The notes below the pieces were generated by a model. That model ran no database searches, had not been told where the DNA came from, and saw only the letters and a program-made list of their open reading frames with translations. Source: Ambrosia x helenae (taxonomy: Eukaryota > Streptophyta > Magnoliopsida > Asterales > Asteraceae). From it: 64,000 nucleotides of DNA. Shown one piece after another: positions 1 through 10,459 of the stretch. Numbering within the stretch: position 1 is the first letter of the stretch; each line of letters begins with the position of its first letter. The DNA lies in NCBI GenBank assembly GCA_030844895.1, contig JAUTDX010000016.1, positions 62,001 to 126,000 on the forward strand, read 5' to 3'. Both the position numbers and the translations under genes were made by a program.

Positions 1-174
1 TTCTTCATTCTTCTTTTTCATTTTCTTCAAGGTAATATTGCATCACTTTTAGTCATTTCCTATTCTTAACATCTATCTATAATACATCAAACGTTTGATT
101 TCTTCAAATCATCCTATCTTTTGTGTTTAATCTTTCATTTGTTTTATTTCGGATCTATGCAGTTATGTAATCAT

Positions 175-600
175 TTTTTTTAATTCTGATTCCTGGTTTA
201 TTCAGTTTTATTTTTTTATTTATGCAGGTATATCATCAATTTAAGCAGTAATATCATCCTAAATATATTGAATCGATGAATCCTGGTTTATGCAGTTTTA
301 TTTTTCTTTGGAACAGGTTTATGCAGTTTTATTTCTGATTGGAACAGGTATATCATCAATTTAAACAGTTATATCATTCTAGATAGATTGTAAAGGATTT
401 ATTTCAATCGTGCAGTTATGTCATCCTATCTTTTGTGTTTGATCTCTGATTTCTTTTATTTCGATATATGTAGTTTTGTCTTCCTTTTTTTCCCGATTTA
501 TGAATTATGCAGTTTTATTTTTGATTTATGCAGGTATATCATCGATTTAAGCAGTTATATCATCCTAAATATATTGAATCGGAATTAGTCATTGTTTAAG
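175..600. repeat. Degenerate direct repeats, AT-rich
   Basis: A motif reading roughly TATCATCAATTTAAGCAG recurs near 231, 351 and 537, each time after a variant of TTTATGCAGTTTTATTT. The copies are imperfect and about 120-185 bp apart. The stretch is AT-rich and non-coding. It may be the 5' leader or an intron of the B3-like remnant downstream, but nothing in the sequence proves that. Confidence 0.45.
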
Positions 601-858
601 GAAGTGTTGTCAAATTCTGTAAGTACCAACCGATTTTATATCAAATGCATACATACATTTTGTAATATATAACAATATATAGAGAAACAATATTATATGT
701 TTTGTTGTTTTACATATACTTTAGTATTCAATGGTGTTTGTGGTAATTTTGTTTTTGTCATCAAGTTTTTTTTCATATATATCTATCGGATTTAGTTAAT
801 AATATATGTTTTTACATATTTGAAAAACAGGATTTGATCTGTACACACAAAGGCTATT

Positions 859-1585
859 ATGTCTTACCATAATGGTTCTCAGTTCTTCAAGATATTGCAT
901 GACCCTTCGTCAACAGTTTTGGTATGTTTGTTATTTTCATGTACATATGCCCATTTAATTTTCAAAAATTATAAAAAAAATTAATGTTGTTCTTTAACGT
1001 GTCAATCTAGACTGTGTCGAAGGCTATGAACAAATTTATGTTGTGTAAAAACATACACAACATGAACGTTACAATTGCCACATACGAAGGACAATCTTGG
1101 TTGGTGTTCAAATTTGACATATCAATTTTTAATGTTTTTAATGTAATTTAATTTGAATTATTGTATTTCGAATTTATGTTTAATTTGAAGGACAATATGT
1201 ATTTTTAACGAAAAAATAAAACGATACTCTGTTTTAGTCTTTTTCATTATTCTTTTTTACGTGTTATTTAATCGATTTCACATAATATTAATACAATATT
1301 AAAAAATATTATTTATAAAAATAACAATGTATTTTTCATGAAATATTTTTCAGCTTGACGTATATGCATAGATGCGATATATTATTATATATATTATATC
1401 CAAAATTGAAGTAAATATTTATGTATGTCGCTTTGATGTGTGTGTGTATTTGTGATGTATACATAACAGGTTCACAAGATGTTTCGAATGATGAGAATGA
1501 CAAAAATGTTACCAAAACATACGTCAAGAAACGAAAAATGATTAAAAAGGCAACTCGTGAGCTATTGTTAGAACCATATGGATGA
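859..1585 (+). pseudogene. B3 DNA-binding domain-like remnant (low confidence)
   Basis: I see three short coding-like blocks. An ATG at 859 opens a 21-codon exon (859-921) ending at a GT donor and containing QFFKILHDPSS, which resembles the start of a plant B3 DNA-binding domain. An in-frame block follows the AG at 1009-1010 (TVSKAMNKFMLCKNI, then VTIATYEGQSW), matching the spacing of a B3 core. A lysine-rich tail, TKTYVKKRKMIKKATRELL, lies at about 1470-1585 after a CAG acceptor and ends in TGA. The joined protein would be much shorter than usual B3 factors and the exon 2/3 junction cannot be settled. This could be a decayed REM-type gene or a small divergent B3 gene. B3 proteins are nuclear transcription factors. 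The family call is inference. Confidence 0.3.
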
Positions 1586-2141
1586 ACTATTTTACGAGCA
1601 TGAAAAAAGAATAGGAATATGTAACCCTCTAAAAGCCTATTACATTAAAAGGTTCTGGAGGGTCAGACCCTTTACCAGACCCATGAGAACCTTTAGGACC
1701 CGAAACCACATAGCTTTTTAAGGTTCGGTTCATGGTTCCTAATTTTAACAATAAAAGGATATACGGTTCTTGTGGGTCCGGGTTGGATCGGGTCGGTTCT
1801 TAACCCTTTGCACAGCCCTAATATCGGCCCTGGAACAAATTTGTAAGGAGTATTTTAGTTTTTTTAATAAAAAAAAAGTCTAAAATAAGTATTGTGTATT
1901 TGTGTCCCTAATAATTTCATCTTCCTCGATTCTAAATCCGTAACTCTTTTCTTTGTCTACCAAACTTCCATACTTAGATATTAATAAAACGTACACATCG
2001 CAATTGTTTCCATAAAAAAAGATTGCTTAAAGGGACATTAGTATGCTATTTAAAGCCCAAATGATTAAGTTGTACACGTTAAGCACAAGATAAAATATAA
2101 GAAAATTTAAAACTCTCCATTTTAAACAGATTATTAAATCA
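1586..2141. other. Intergenic, no gene seen
   Basis: AT-rich DNA. A GAACC/GGTTC-rich patch at about 1640-1830 contains several short inverted motifs (for example GGGTCAGACCC) and looks like an old repeat. No coding potential was recognised. Confidence 0.5.
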
Positions 2142-2961
2142 CTAGCTTATACCCCGGGAGCGTCCCGGGTTGAGAAATCTAAGTAAAGTGAATAAAATTA
2201 GAAGTATCTAAACTATAAAAATGGCATCTATGTATCAACTTACATTACATTAGATACTTTAAAAAGAATACCAAAAGATCCATTTCACCTTACAACATCA
2301 ACACCTAAAACAGAATATTAAGATCCCAAGCACTTTAAAGGGACATAGATTGTTTAGCACCAATACATTCAGTCAAAGGTCTTTAACTGCATACAATATG
2401 GTAGAAAAAGAAAACATAGCAATTACCTGTTGGAGAGCATACCGGGTTGAAATATCTAATATAACATAATAAAATATCTAATATGACAACATAATTAATG
2501 ACTTGCCAATATATAATTAATGAATATTATTATTATTTTAAATAAATCTCTGCCAAGGGTAATTGGGTCGGGTATCACCTAATCCCAGACCCGACCCATA
2601 CCCACAATTTTTTAAACTAATTCCAAACCGGACACAAACCTGTCGGGTTACAAAAAACAGTCGTTTTTTTCTCCGTTTTTTATATAGCACTATGGTACTC
2701 GTTGGAAAGATAATAAAACGCCCGTTAATTCGGTGTAATTTTCTTCTTTAAAAAATCTCGTGTATAAAAGATATTAACGTTTAAAAGTTATGGGATGAAA
2801 CCTTAGAGATAAAAATCTAATTTTGTTTTTAAATTTTAAATTATTATTTTCCTAAAATAAAGGTCTTGCCACATTGGATGACACATGGCACACTCAATAA
2901 AGAGAATACATTCTTTGAATGCCATGTCATTAAAATGGCTTTGGTTTATTATATGTATAGA
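2142..2961 (-). mobile_element. Non-autonomous Helitron, copy 1
   Basis: On the minus strand the element starts TCTATACATATAATAAACC and ends with a GC-rich hairpin (stem CCCGGGA/TCCCGGG, loop CGC, at 2153-2169) followed by a short spacer and CTAG. It sits between a host A and T. TC start, 3' hairpin, CTRR end and A/T insertion without target duplication are the Helitron hallmarks. Two more copies (6035-6726 and 52989-53678) share both ends and an internal block containing ACTATGGTACTCGTTGGAAA. This copy is about 130 bp longer because of different internal sequence around 2540-2660. It has no Rep/helicase coding capacity, so it depends on an autonomous element elsewhere. Confidence 0.85.
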
Positions 2962-3104
2962 TTTACAAAATTAAACGTTTTTTTTTTTATCGACAAACAA
3001 AAACTCATCTCATTGCACCGAAACAATATACAAAGAATTGACTAGTGAGGCACTAGACAAAACAAGACACCACCCAAACGTCTACATAACAATTACACAA
3101 TAAC

Positions 3105-3767
3105 CAGGGCCGGTCATGAAAATTCAGGTGTCCGGGCCGAACTGCAAAAATTGTGCTCTTTAGACTTAGCTTTAAGCCTTAACAAAATAAATAATGTAAA
3201 CTATTTTTTTAAGCTACGATTAAAGTAATATCAAATTGATGGATCAAATCTTATTTTCCACTTAGGTTGTAGTCTAACGGTAGAGGGAACAACCCCTCTT
3301 GGTGAGGTTGAGAGTTCGAATCCCACAAAGGGTGAAAATATAAATGGGTGAAAGTCTAGCAATTAAAAAAAAATCGGTTCATAACAAAAATAAAAGATAA
3401 AAAATAAAAGACAAAACCAACTAGTAAAAAGCAAAAACAACTAATTATGAGTCGTCCTCATTTCATCTTCTTCATCCTCTCTTATCCTACACTCATTTAT
3501 AAACCTTCAATTTTTTTTCAAAACATTTCATTTTCTTCTTCTTTATTTCTTAATCTCTCTCAACATTTCTTTACTTTCTGTTTTATATAAACTACCATTC
3601 ACTTTTATTAATACTTGATTAACAATTTTGGGGCTCAAACATACAAAAATCCATCAATTCAAGGACGTCATTGTTAAGAAAACTTGAATTGTCGGAGGGT
3701 CAATGTGCCCACGAGAAATTGGGCCCGGGCTAGGAGTCCTCCCCGCATCCCTTAAGGGTCGGCCATG
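3105..3767. mobile_element. Non-autonomous hAT element in the LINE 3' end
   Basis: Both sides carry the 8-bp direct repeat ACAATAAC (3097-3104 and 3768-3775), the TSD size of hAT transposons. The ends are imperfect inverted repeats beginning CAGGGCCGGTC on the left and CATGGCCGACC on the right (reverse complement). No transposase is encoded. The interior includes a tRNA-like SINE remnant at 3263-3372. Confidence 0.7.
3263..3372 (+). mobile_element. tRNA-derived SINE-like remnant
   Basis: GTAGTCTAACGGTAGAGG resembles a Pol III A box, and GAGTTCGAATCCCAC about 30 bases later resembles a B box. A run of nine A's follows at about 3364. This is the layout of a plant tRNA-derived SINE. It is short, and no flanking target duplication was found. 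Confidence 0.4.
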
Positions 3768-4468
3768 ACAATAACCTCCAATAAATTGAAAGACACACTT
3801 TTCCCATGTCAAGTTACTTTGCTTTAGACGCTTCTTCACCCAAATTAAAGTCAGCGCCTAAATTTCCCCAAAAACGCCCTCAATATTAAGACGCTTTCCT
3901 GAAAAATGACATCATTTCTAGCCTTCCATAAGATCCAGCAAGCGCCAATGATCACCACTCGAAGAATGACGTTTTTCTTTGTTGACGCCACTATTGTCTT
4001 ATAGCACGACAAAAGATCTCTAACCGAAAATGACTAAATATATGGTATAAGACACCAAGCACTGATCTTGTTCCACAACACTGAGCCAACATAGCACGAA
4101 ACTAACAAATGATATGCGTCCTTCTTTGCTTCCCCACAAAGTCTACACATAACCGACCCATTAAGAATGTTCCTCTTGTTCAGCCCACACAGCGTTTGAA
4201 TTCTATCCCGATCGGCCCTTAGCAGAAGATATTAACTTTTTTAGGAACACCTTGGCTTTGGCCCATTCAAAAGGGAAATATGGAACACAATATGCTGCTA
4301 GCATCTTTCTACGTGACTGTACCCAGAATTCGCCATCTGTAGAAGCCTCCCATGACTATTTATCCACTACATTCGACAGCTGCACAACAGCAACGATGGC
4401 TGCACAGTCGTTAGACTCCTAAAAGTTATTATTGACATTTAGCATTGTATTTTTCATTTTATAATTTA

Positions 4469-5719
4469 GGGAAAATGATTCTTAATACTCCCAACTATTG
4501 CCTATTGGCGGATAATACTCCAAACTTTAATTTTGGCCAATAGCACTCCAAACTTTCAACTTAGTTTGTTTCATCACTCCCAAACTAACTGAGGTCTAAC
4601 ATGGTTAGTCTTCGTGGCCAAAATGTAAAAACCAAAACTTAAGGGGTATTTTTGAAAGTTTTTGTTGTTATTATTATTATTATTTTTAAATTCTATAAAC
4701 CCCCACCCCTCCCTCTTCTGTTACAGAACCCCCCCCCCCCTCTATCTTAATTGCTTTAAATCGTAGCTTCTGATCTCTCGATCAGCAAAAAATAACAATT
4801 TTCACACATAATAAATGTAAGATAAGAAATTTTCTACGATTTTTTGAGAGTAATTCATACACAAACTAAAATTCGTGTTACCTGAAATTCTTGTAGAGAT
4901 CTCGTAAACTGAATATATAGGGGACTGGTGGAGTTTTGTGAAAGGATTGATGATAAATTAGGGCAAACCCTAATGGGTTGGTGCTAGGGTAGAACACTGT
5001 GTGTTCAGATCTGTGTTATACTAAAGGAGTTCGATGATAATTTATGTTTTAATTGAAGAATCAAGTCAAAATAAATGGTTAAAAATTTAAAGGGTTAATG
5101 GAAGTGTGAAGGGTTAATGGTTAAAATTTACCGGTTGTTGTTGAAAGTGTTGTGGTGGTGGTGATTTATGGGTTTTATTGGTGGTGGATGGTGTGGTTGT
5201 TGTGGTCGAAGGTGTGGTGGTGGTGGTGGTTTATGGGTTTTGTTGGTGGTTTTGGGGACGGTGAAGGTGGTGGGTGGTTGTTGTCAAAGGTGTTGTGGTG
5301 GTGGTGGTTTATGGGTTTTATTGGTGGTGGAGGTGTGGTTGTTGTGGTGGTGGTGGTTTATAGGTTTTGTTAGTGGTGGAAGGTGTGGTGTTTGTGAGAT
5401 GAGGTGGTGGTTGTCGAAGGTGTGGTGGTGGTGGTGGTGGTGATGTTCGATCAAGATGATGGAAGATGATGATAGAAGACTGATGATGAAGTTGAATAAG
5501 GCTGATGATGAAGATGAATAATAATAAAAAGTTTTAAAAATGTCCCAAAGTTTAGGTTTTTACATTTTGGCCACAAAGACTAACCAGGTTAGACCTCAGT
5601 TAGTTTGGGAGTGATGAAACAAGCTAAGTTGAAATTTTAGAGTGCTATTGGCCAAAGTTAAATTTGGAAATATTATCCGTCACTAGGCAATAGATGAGAG
5701 TATTAAAATCCATTTTCCC
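4469..5719. mobile_element. Mutator-like (MULE) non-autonomous element
   Basis: The element starts GGGAAAATG and ends CATTTTCCC, and is flanked by a perfect 9-bp repeat TATAATTTA (4460-4468 and 5720-5728). Inverted arms of about 200 bp (4469 to about 4680, and about 5518-5719) pair over most of their length, including a block reading ACTAACTGAGGTCTAAC on the left. Long arms plus a 9-bp TSD indicate Mutator superfamily. The interior has no transposase; it holds poly-C, a unique AT-rich part and a GGT-rich tract. Confidence 0.85.
5140..5450 (+). repeat. GGT-rich imperfect microsatellite inside the MULE
   Basis: A long tract of GGT, TGG and GTT triplets is broken by a recurring TTTATGGGTTTTRTTGG motif about every 80 bp. 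Open frames through it are a by-product of the triplet pattern. The G-rich strand could form quadruplexes. Confidence 0.8.
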
Positions 5720-5728
5720 TATAATTTA

Positions 5729-6034
5729 TAGGTAAAGGCATACTAATATATAATTAACGGGGTTGTTCGTTGTGTCATGACATTTTCTCAAACAATTAAC
5801 ACAATAATTTATATTTATGTTCATATAAAAAATGTAAGTTATATAATCCTAGTGTAAGAATCTAAAGAATTTCAATTTAAGAGTCTAACGGATCATGTTA
5901 TACATTCGTTCTAACTATTTGAATGACGGCAATTTAAGTAGTCTAGTAATATATATATTGGTCAAAAAAAAAGTAATATATATAAAACAAACGTTTTATA
6001 GCTCAACCGATGTAAAGAATATAATATTATTATA
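5729..6034. other. Intergenic, no gene seen
   Basis: AT-rich spacer between the MULE target duplication and the second Helitron. No coding or repeat signal was recognised. Confidence 0.5.
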
Positions 6035-6726
6035 CTAGATTATACCCGGGAGCGTCCCGGGTTGAGAAATTTAATATGATACATCAATTTTACATATGAA
6101 ATAGACTGATGTAAAACTCTAACATTAATATCTAACCTAAAACAAATTAACAATGTATAACTCCAATGTTAACACCTAACCTAAAAGAATATAGAACTTT
6201 AATGTAACTCTAATAGTAACACATATCCTAAAGACTAAACAAATGTACAACTCTAACATATTAATATTGATACCTAACTTAAAACAACGTATAACTCTAT
6301 TAACCTATTCGGGTCTGGTTGAAAAAAAATTCATATTTACTGATTTGAACATAATTAGTGACTTGCCTATACATGATTAATGATTTACCTGAACACTTTG
6401 TGTTTTTTTTCCTGTATGAACAAAACCCCACAAAAAAATTTCTCCGTTTTTTTATATAGCACTATGGTACTCGTTGGAAAGATAATAAAACGCTCGTTAA
6501 TTTGGTGTAATTTTTTTCTTTAAAAAATATCGTATATTACAGATATATTAACGTTTAAAAATTATGGGAGGAAACATGAGGGTTAAAAATCCAATTTTGT
6601 TTTTAAATTATTTTTTTTCTAAAATATCTCAATGCCACATGGGATGACACATGGCACACTCAAGGAATAGAATGCATCTTTGAGTGACATGTCATTAAAA
6701 TGGCTTTGGTTTATTATATGTATAGA
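6035..6726 (-). mobile_element. Non-autonomous Helitron, copy 2
   Basis: Same termini as the copy at 2142-2961: minus-strand start TCTATACATATAATAAACC, and a hairpin with CCCGGG arms near 6045-6061 followed by CTAG. It is inserted between A (6034) and T (6727). Its length and interior are closest to the copy at 52989-53678. Non-coding. Confidence 0.85.
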
Positions 6727-7134
6727 TATTTTAGTCGAATATGTAATTAAGACAAGCATAAAAATGGGATTTATGTTCGATACAATTGTTATGTTGTCAT
6801 TAAAGATACTTTATATAATAAAGTATTAACCCGTTGGACCCTGTTTAAGAAACTAACAATTTTATAAGTTTCTAAACTTCATGAAATAAGGCTAAAAACT
6901 ACTTGATGATTACAGTTTATACATTCTTTGAAATCCTCACCAGCAGTCCAGCACGTACGATTATTCGAATTTAAACAATTTATTCTTGTATTGTCCGAAG
7001 ACATATTAAAACAACCAAAATATATATAAATGCGAAAGTCCACCATAAACTTAAAAAAATGTCACCATGAAGCCAGAAATATCTTTTATAAATAAAATAT
7101 TTGACGTGAATTTCTAGTAATACTTCATTTGAAA
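6727..7134. other. Intergenic / 3' flank of the inhibitor gene
   Basis: AT-rich. It probably contains the 3'UTR of the minus-strand gene at 7135-7689, but I could not fix a single polyadenylation signal. Nothing else was seen. Confidence 0.4.
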
Positions 7135-7689
7135 TCATTTCGAACTACTTTGAAGAATACTCATGATTGAAAGTGTAATGGCAGATAGTTGAAAAGTTGC
7201 ATCATTTCTCTTGGTCAATGGTGAAACAACACCCTTTCTCTCTTTAAACCCATCCTCACAAGTTGTAGTAGCATCCATGACCGAACTTATTTGAACATTT
7301 GCATCAAAAAACCGTTTGGAATTGTAACTCTTCATAGCCTGCTTGATGTCCAAAATAGCATCCGAGTAAACCTCAAAACAATCGTTCAAACAAGACTTCA
7401 TGTAGGGATCAAGTATCTTTGTATTGTTCTTGAGCAACCGCTTGATGTAACATCTTGTATCGGTAAGGTTATACCTTGTTAGCCTAATGGATATCATCCC
7501 AAGGCCTTTAAGATCCGCGCAATGGCTAGCCGGTGCAGCTTGAAGAGAGGTGGTGCAAAATTGGAGATTCACATTAGGATCTTGTTGTGATGAGGTTTTG
7601 CAAGTGTTGTATATGAGGTCTTGTCCATTGATAGATAAGAAGAACAAGGAAAATAAAAGGAGGGTGACAAAGAATGATGAAGAAATCAT
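7135..7689 (-). CDS. Invertase / pectin methylesterase inhibitor-like protein
   Basis: An intact single-exon ORF of 184 residues. It begins with a hydrophobic signal peptide (about residues 1-22, cleavage likely after SING), so the product is probably secreted to the apoplast or vacuole. The mature part shows the PMEI/invertase-inhibitor pattern: NTCK with a second Cys 15 residues later (C30 and C45, the N-terminal hairpin disulfide), then a helical bundle with CLNDCFEVYSDAI and a final TTCEDGF Cys. The C-terminal LSAITLSIMSIL segment is also family-typical. Length fits the family (about 150-200 aa). Members bind plant invertases or pectin methylesterases one-to-one; the sequence does not show which enzyme is the target. 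The alternative names (Pla a 1-like, putative invertase inhibitor) belong to the same fold. Confidence 0.85.
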   Translation of the reverse strand: MISSSFFVTLLLFSLFFLSINGQDLIYNTCKTSSQQDPNVNLQFCTTSLQAAPASHCADLKGLGMISIRLTRYNLTDTRCYIKRLLKNNTKILDPYMKSCLNDCFEVYSDAILDIKQAMKSYNSKRFFDANVQISSVMDATTTCEDGFKERKGVVSPLTKRNDATFQLSAITLSIMSILQSSSK

Positions 7690-7710
7690 TTTTCTTGTGT
7701 AAATTTAGGG

Positions 7711-7723
7711 AGTGTGTGTGTGT

Positions 7724-7754
<31 letters not shown>

Positions 7755-7756
7755 GG
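7711..7756. repeat. (GT)n plus 19-G homopolymer upstream of the inhibitor ORF
   Basis: About 13 GT dinucleotides are followed directly by 19 G's (7738-7756). On the coding strand of the gene this is poly-C followed by (CA)n, between the TATA box and the ATG. Length variation and polymerase slippage are likely here. Confidence 0.9.
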
Positions 7757-7787
7757 TTGTTTCTTGGGCTTCTTGTTAAATGAGTGG

Positions 7788-7794
7788 ATTTATA
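7788..7794 (-). promoter_or_regulatory. TATA box of the inhibitor gene
   Basis: The minus strand reads TATAAAT about 100 bases upstream of the ATG at 7689. A start site some 30 bases downstream would fall at or just beyond the G-run, placing the repeat tract in the 5'UTR or at the transcription start. Motif match only. Confidence 0.45.
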
Positions 7795-8224
7795 CAAAGA
7801 GAGGAGGCAAGAGACTATGTTTGGAAGAAAGCTACAAACTTGGAGTAATTGATTTATTTCAAAAAAAAAAAAACATTAAAAATATTGAAAACAAAATACA
7901 AGAAAATAAGAAAGAGAATACTATAACACACAATAATCCAATTATCAAGTTGGGTGCCATGTTCGTTATTTTCTAATATATCTATGAGATTCTGATTATT
8001 TAATAATTATTATAAGTAAATTAATATTTAGAAGCAACATAGCTAGTGTATATAAATATGTGGCTATATGTCACTCAATCATATTAGAAAAAACGTATAC
8101 AACACACCCATATTGATATACATTCAAGACGAACATACGTATTCTTAATCTAAAAATATATATGAAAGATTATAGTGCTAACGCAAATAGTAAAATACAA
8201 TGCATTATAGATAGAGAAAAAGCG
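7795..8224. other. Upstream region of the inhibitor gene, no other gene seen
   Basis: AT-rich sequence with poly-A at about 7861. It holds the distal promoter of the minus-strand gene, and no coding sequence was recognised. Confidence 0.4.
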
Positions 8225-8510
8225 TAAGACTATCCGTTGTGGCTCGCGAGCTACCAGCCGCGAGCCACAAAACTAGCCACGTGGATCACTCGAACCATAA
8301 CACCCTTCAGCGAAGATTGGCGCGAGCGAGTAGATGTTAGGGCCATCGCGTCAGTTAGCAAGGTCAAACTAGCCGTTGGCAGTCAGCTAGCCGTTAGCTA
8401 ACGACTAGTTGGCCTATTTAAATACAAAAAATGTCCATTTTTTATTCACAAATCAATTCAAATACACTTCAAAACAATCAAAAACACTTCAAAAATTAAG
8501 CAAACAAAAA

Positions 8511-9562
8511 ATGGATTCTTCACATAACCTTAGCCAAATGCCACCACTTTCACCGGATTTAGTAATCCCGGATACACAACCACCAACAACTCAAAGGCGA
8601 GGTGGTGCTAGAGGTGGTGGCCGAGGTGGTGCTAGGGGTGGTGGTAGGGGCGGTGAATCGCCTGAGCAAGATATTCGACCAAGGCGTCAAGTGACCCCTT
8701 GGACCAAAGAGGAGAAAATAGCCCTTTGTCGGGCTTTGGTTGAAGTATCGGAAGATCGAAAAGCGGGTATGTATTCTTTTTTAAGTATATACTTTTTTTT
8801 AATATACATAATTGATTTTTTAACATTAATTTTTTTTTTCTTATGTAGCCGATTATCTTAGTCTTTTGGCGACGAATCCGAGACCTCTTTTATGAGCAAG
8901 TAGGGAGTGATACGCGTTCAGCGGATATGATTTCCGGCCAGTGGGCCGAGATTAGGAAATATGTGGGTTTGTTTACGAACCTTCATAACAGGAACGCTTC
9001 TTGAGTGCGAGCGAGCGGGTCGAGCGATCTTGACGTGTATCAATTTACTGCTGATGGGTGGAAAGAAGAGGTCTTACGCAAGTATAGAATCAACAAGACG
9101 TGGGATGAAGACTATTTGTGGAAAATCCTACGTAATTGCTCCAAATGGGTGGAGCTAATTTCTGTTGAAGACATGAGCGAAGGCGGCTCATCATCAAAGC
9201 GAGCCAAGACGTCTTCATCGGGTGGGTACATTTCCTCTGCGAGCTCGGATGCTCACGTGGGGATTGACCTAAACAGCGATGAGGGTCTTCCCCCCCTAGG
9301 TCGACCCGCTGGAAGGGATAAGTCGAAAGCCAAACAAACTGCTAACGAATACGATACGGAGTTCTCGGGGGAAATTAGCAAAATAAGGACGACAATGGAG
9401 GTGACGGCGAAAGCTAAAGTCGATAAAAATCGAATGAGGAACATGGACTTTTTAGCGAAAGATTTCAGCCACATACCAATGCCTCGTCGGAAGATACTTG
9501 AACTAGAACAAGCGCGTATCGTGAAGGAATTCGAAGAAGATTTCAACATCAACGACGAGTAG
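8511..9562 (+). pseudogene. PIF/Harbinger ORF1-like (SANT/NAM-associated) protein, in-frame stop
   Basis: Two exons are inferred: 8511-8766 and 8862-9562. The GT at 8767 and the AG at 8860-8861 keep frame, giving 319 codons including the natural stop. The N-terminus has an RGG-type repeat (residues about 25-50), then a Myb/SANT-like segment starting WTKEEKIALCRALVE and continuing FWRRIRDLFYEQVGSD in exon 2. The C-terminal half has the NAM-associated pattern with SSSKRAKTSSSGGY, IDLNSDEG and a terminal coiled coil. One TGA at 9002-9004 interrupts the frame between NRNAS and VRASGSS. Such proteins are DNA-binding ORF1 partners of Harbinger transposases and are often mis-annotated in plants as host genes. 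The single stop suggests recent inactivation, or a base error. Confidence 0.7.
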
Positions 9563-9724
9563 TTTAGTTGTTTTTTATGTTTTTTTTTATCAATTATGTC
9601 TTTTTAATTTTTTTTAATTAATGAAATTTTTATGCTTATTATTTATTTTGTGTTACAATTTTAAATATTATATTACATTTAAAATAAAAAAGTTTAAAAA
9701 ATAATAATAAAAAACAAAAAACTG

Positions 9725-9785
9725 GATAAAGCTGCTGCTCACCTCTAGCCACAACAACATCAGGCAAGTGAGCAGCAGCTTTATC
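9725..9785. repeat. 18-bp perfect inverted repeat near the Harbinger 3' end
   Basis: GATAAAGCTGCTGCTCAC at 9725-9742 pairs exactly with 9768-9785, leaving a 25-base loop that contains a subterminal CTAGCCACAAC copy. It may be an accessory transposase-binding structure or a transcription-end hairpin. Confidence 0.85.
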
Positions 9786-10459
9786 ACTCTGCCATATCAC
9801 TACCTACGTGGCTGAATATAGGAGGTTAGAGCCACTGTTCACCTCTAGCCACAACACATAGTCTAAGCATCTAAGAAAACTAATTGTGTATTGAATCCAT
9901 ACATGATATCTCGCAAGGAGTAAATATTGGATGAGGTTTGGTCCAAGGATGTGTAATTTTCGGTTTATCAAAAGCTCTCCAGGTTGATCGTCCTTTCGAC
10001 AACGTGAATAGGGGTGTTCATCAGGTTTCGGGGTTTTCATGTCGGATTGTTTGGATTTTTTGTTGGAAAAAACGTGACCCGATAACTAAACTATTTAAAC
10101 TTCGGGTTTGGCTTATTCGGGTTTGGGTTAGTTCGCGTCGGGTTATTCAGTTTCGGGTTTAGATGTAATATGAAAGAAAAATATATTTTTTTTTCCGCAA
10201 ATTCATCATGTTATTTAAAAATATCATCAAAATTCAAACATAACCGAAACGCAATAATAAAAAATACATTATTTGTTCGGGGTTTTGGTTGGAAAAAGTG
10301 ACCAGTTAGCCAAACCATTTAAGGTTCAGGTTAGTCAGGTCTAGATTATTCAGTTTTGCGTATTTTCTAATTCAGGCTTGAATCAGGTTTCACATAAAAA
10401 TAAACAGCTAGATAGAGAAGAAAAGCCCCCAACTTTGGATGCATTAAAAGACCGTGACA

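Larger units (their letters stand above)
2974..4435 (-). mobile_element. L1-type LINE 3' remnant, interrupted by an hAT element
   Basis: Read on the minus strand, 3776-4435 gives broken matches to the C-terminal zinc-binding region of plant L1 reverse transcriptases: a CxLC-type finger, NRDRIQTLCGLNKRNIL, a WILWKARNDVIF block and a closing NLTWEKC motif. Stops and frameshifts interrupt it. The 3' untranslated part runs to a poly-A tail that appears as poly-T at about 2976. An hAT element splits the 3' end at 3105-3767. The 5' side is truncated near the MULE that starts at 4469. The element is dead. Confidence 0.65.
8228..9863 (+). mobile_element. PIF/Harbinger-type element with ORF1-like gene
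   Basis: Flanked by the 3-bp repeat TAA (8225-8227 and 9864-9866), the PIF/Harbinger target size. The ends are inverted repeats: GACTATCCGTTGTGGCT on the left and GACTATGTGTTGTGGCT on the right (reverse complement), with further subterminal GTGGCT copies. It carries an ORF1-type gene but no DDE transposase, so it is non-autonomous. A second element of this type, with different ends, is at 51132-52146. Confidence 0.8.

Noticed and set aside
5152..5443. Two overlapping plus-strand ORFs rich in Gly/Trp/Val
   Set aside because: They are translations of a GGT/TGG microsatellite inside a MULE. No start context or domain, and both frames are open only because the tract lacks stops.
8511..9562. A host transcription factor gene
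   Set aside because: The Myb/NAM-associated domains could suggest this, but the gene lies between PIF/Harbinger ends with a TAA duplication, so it is called transposon ORF1.
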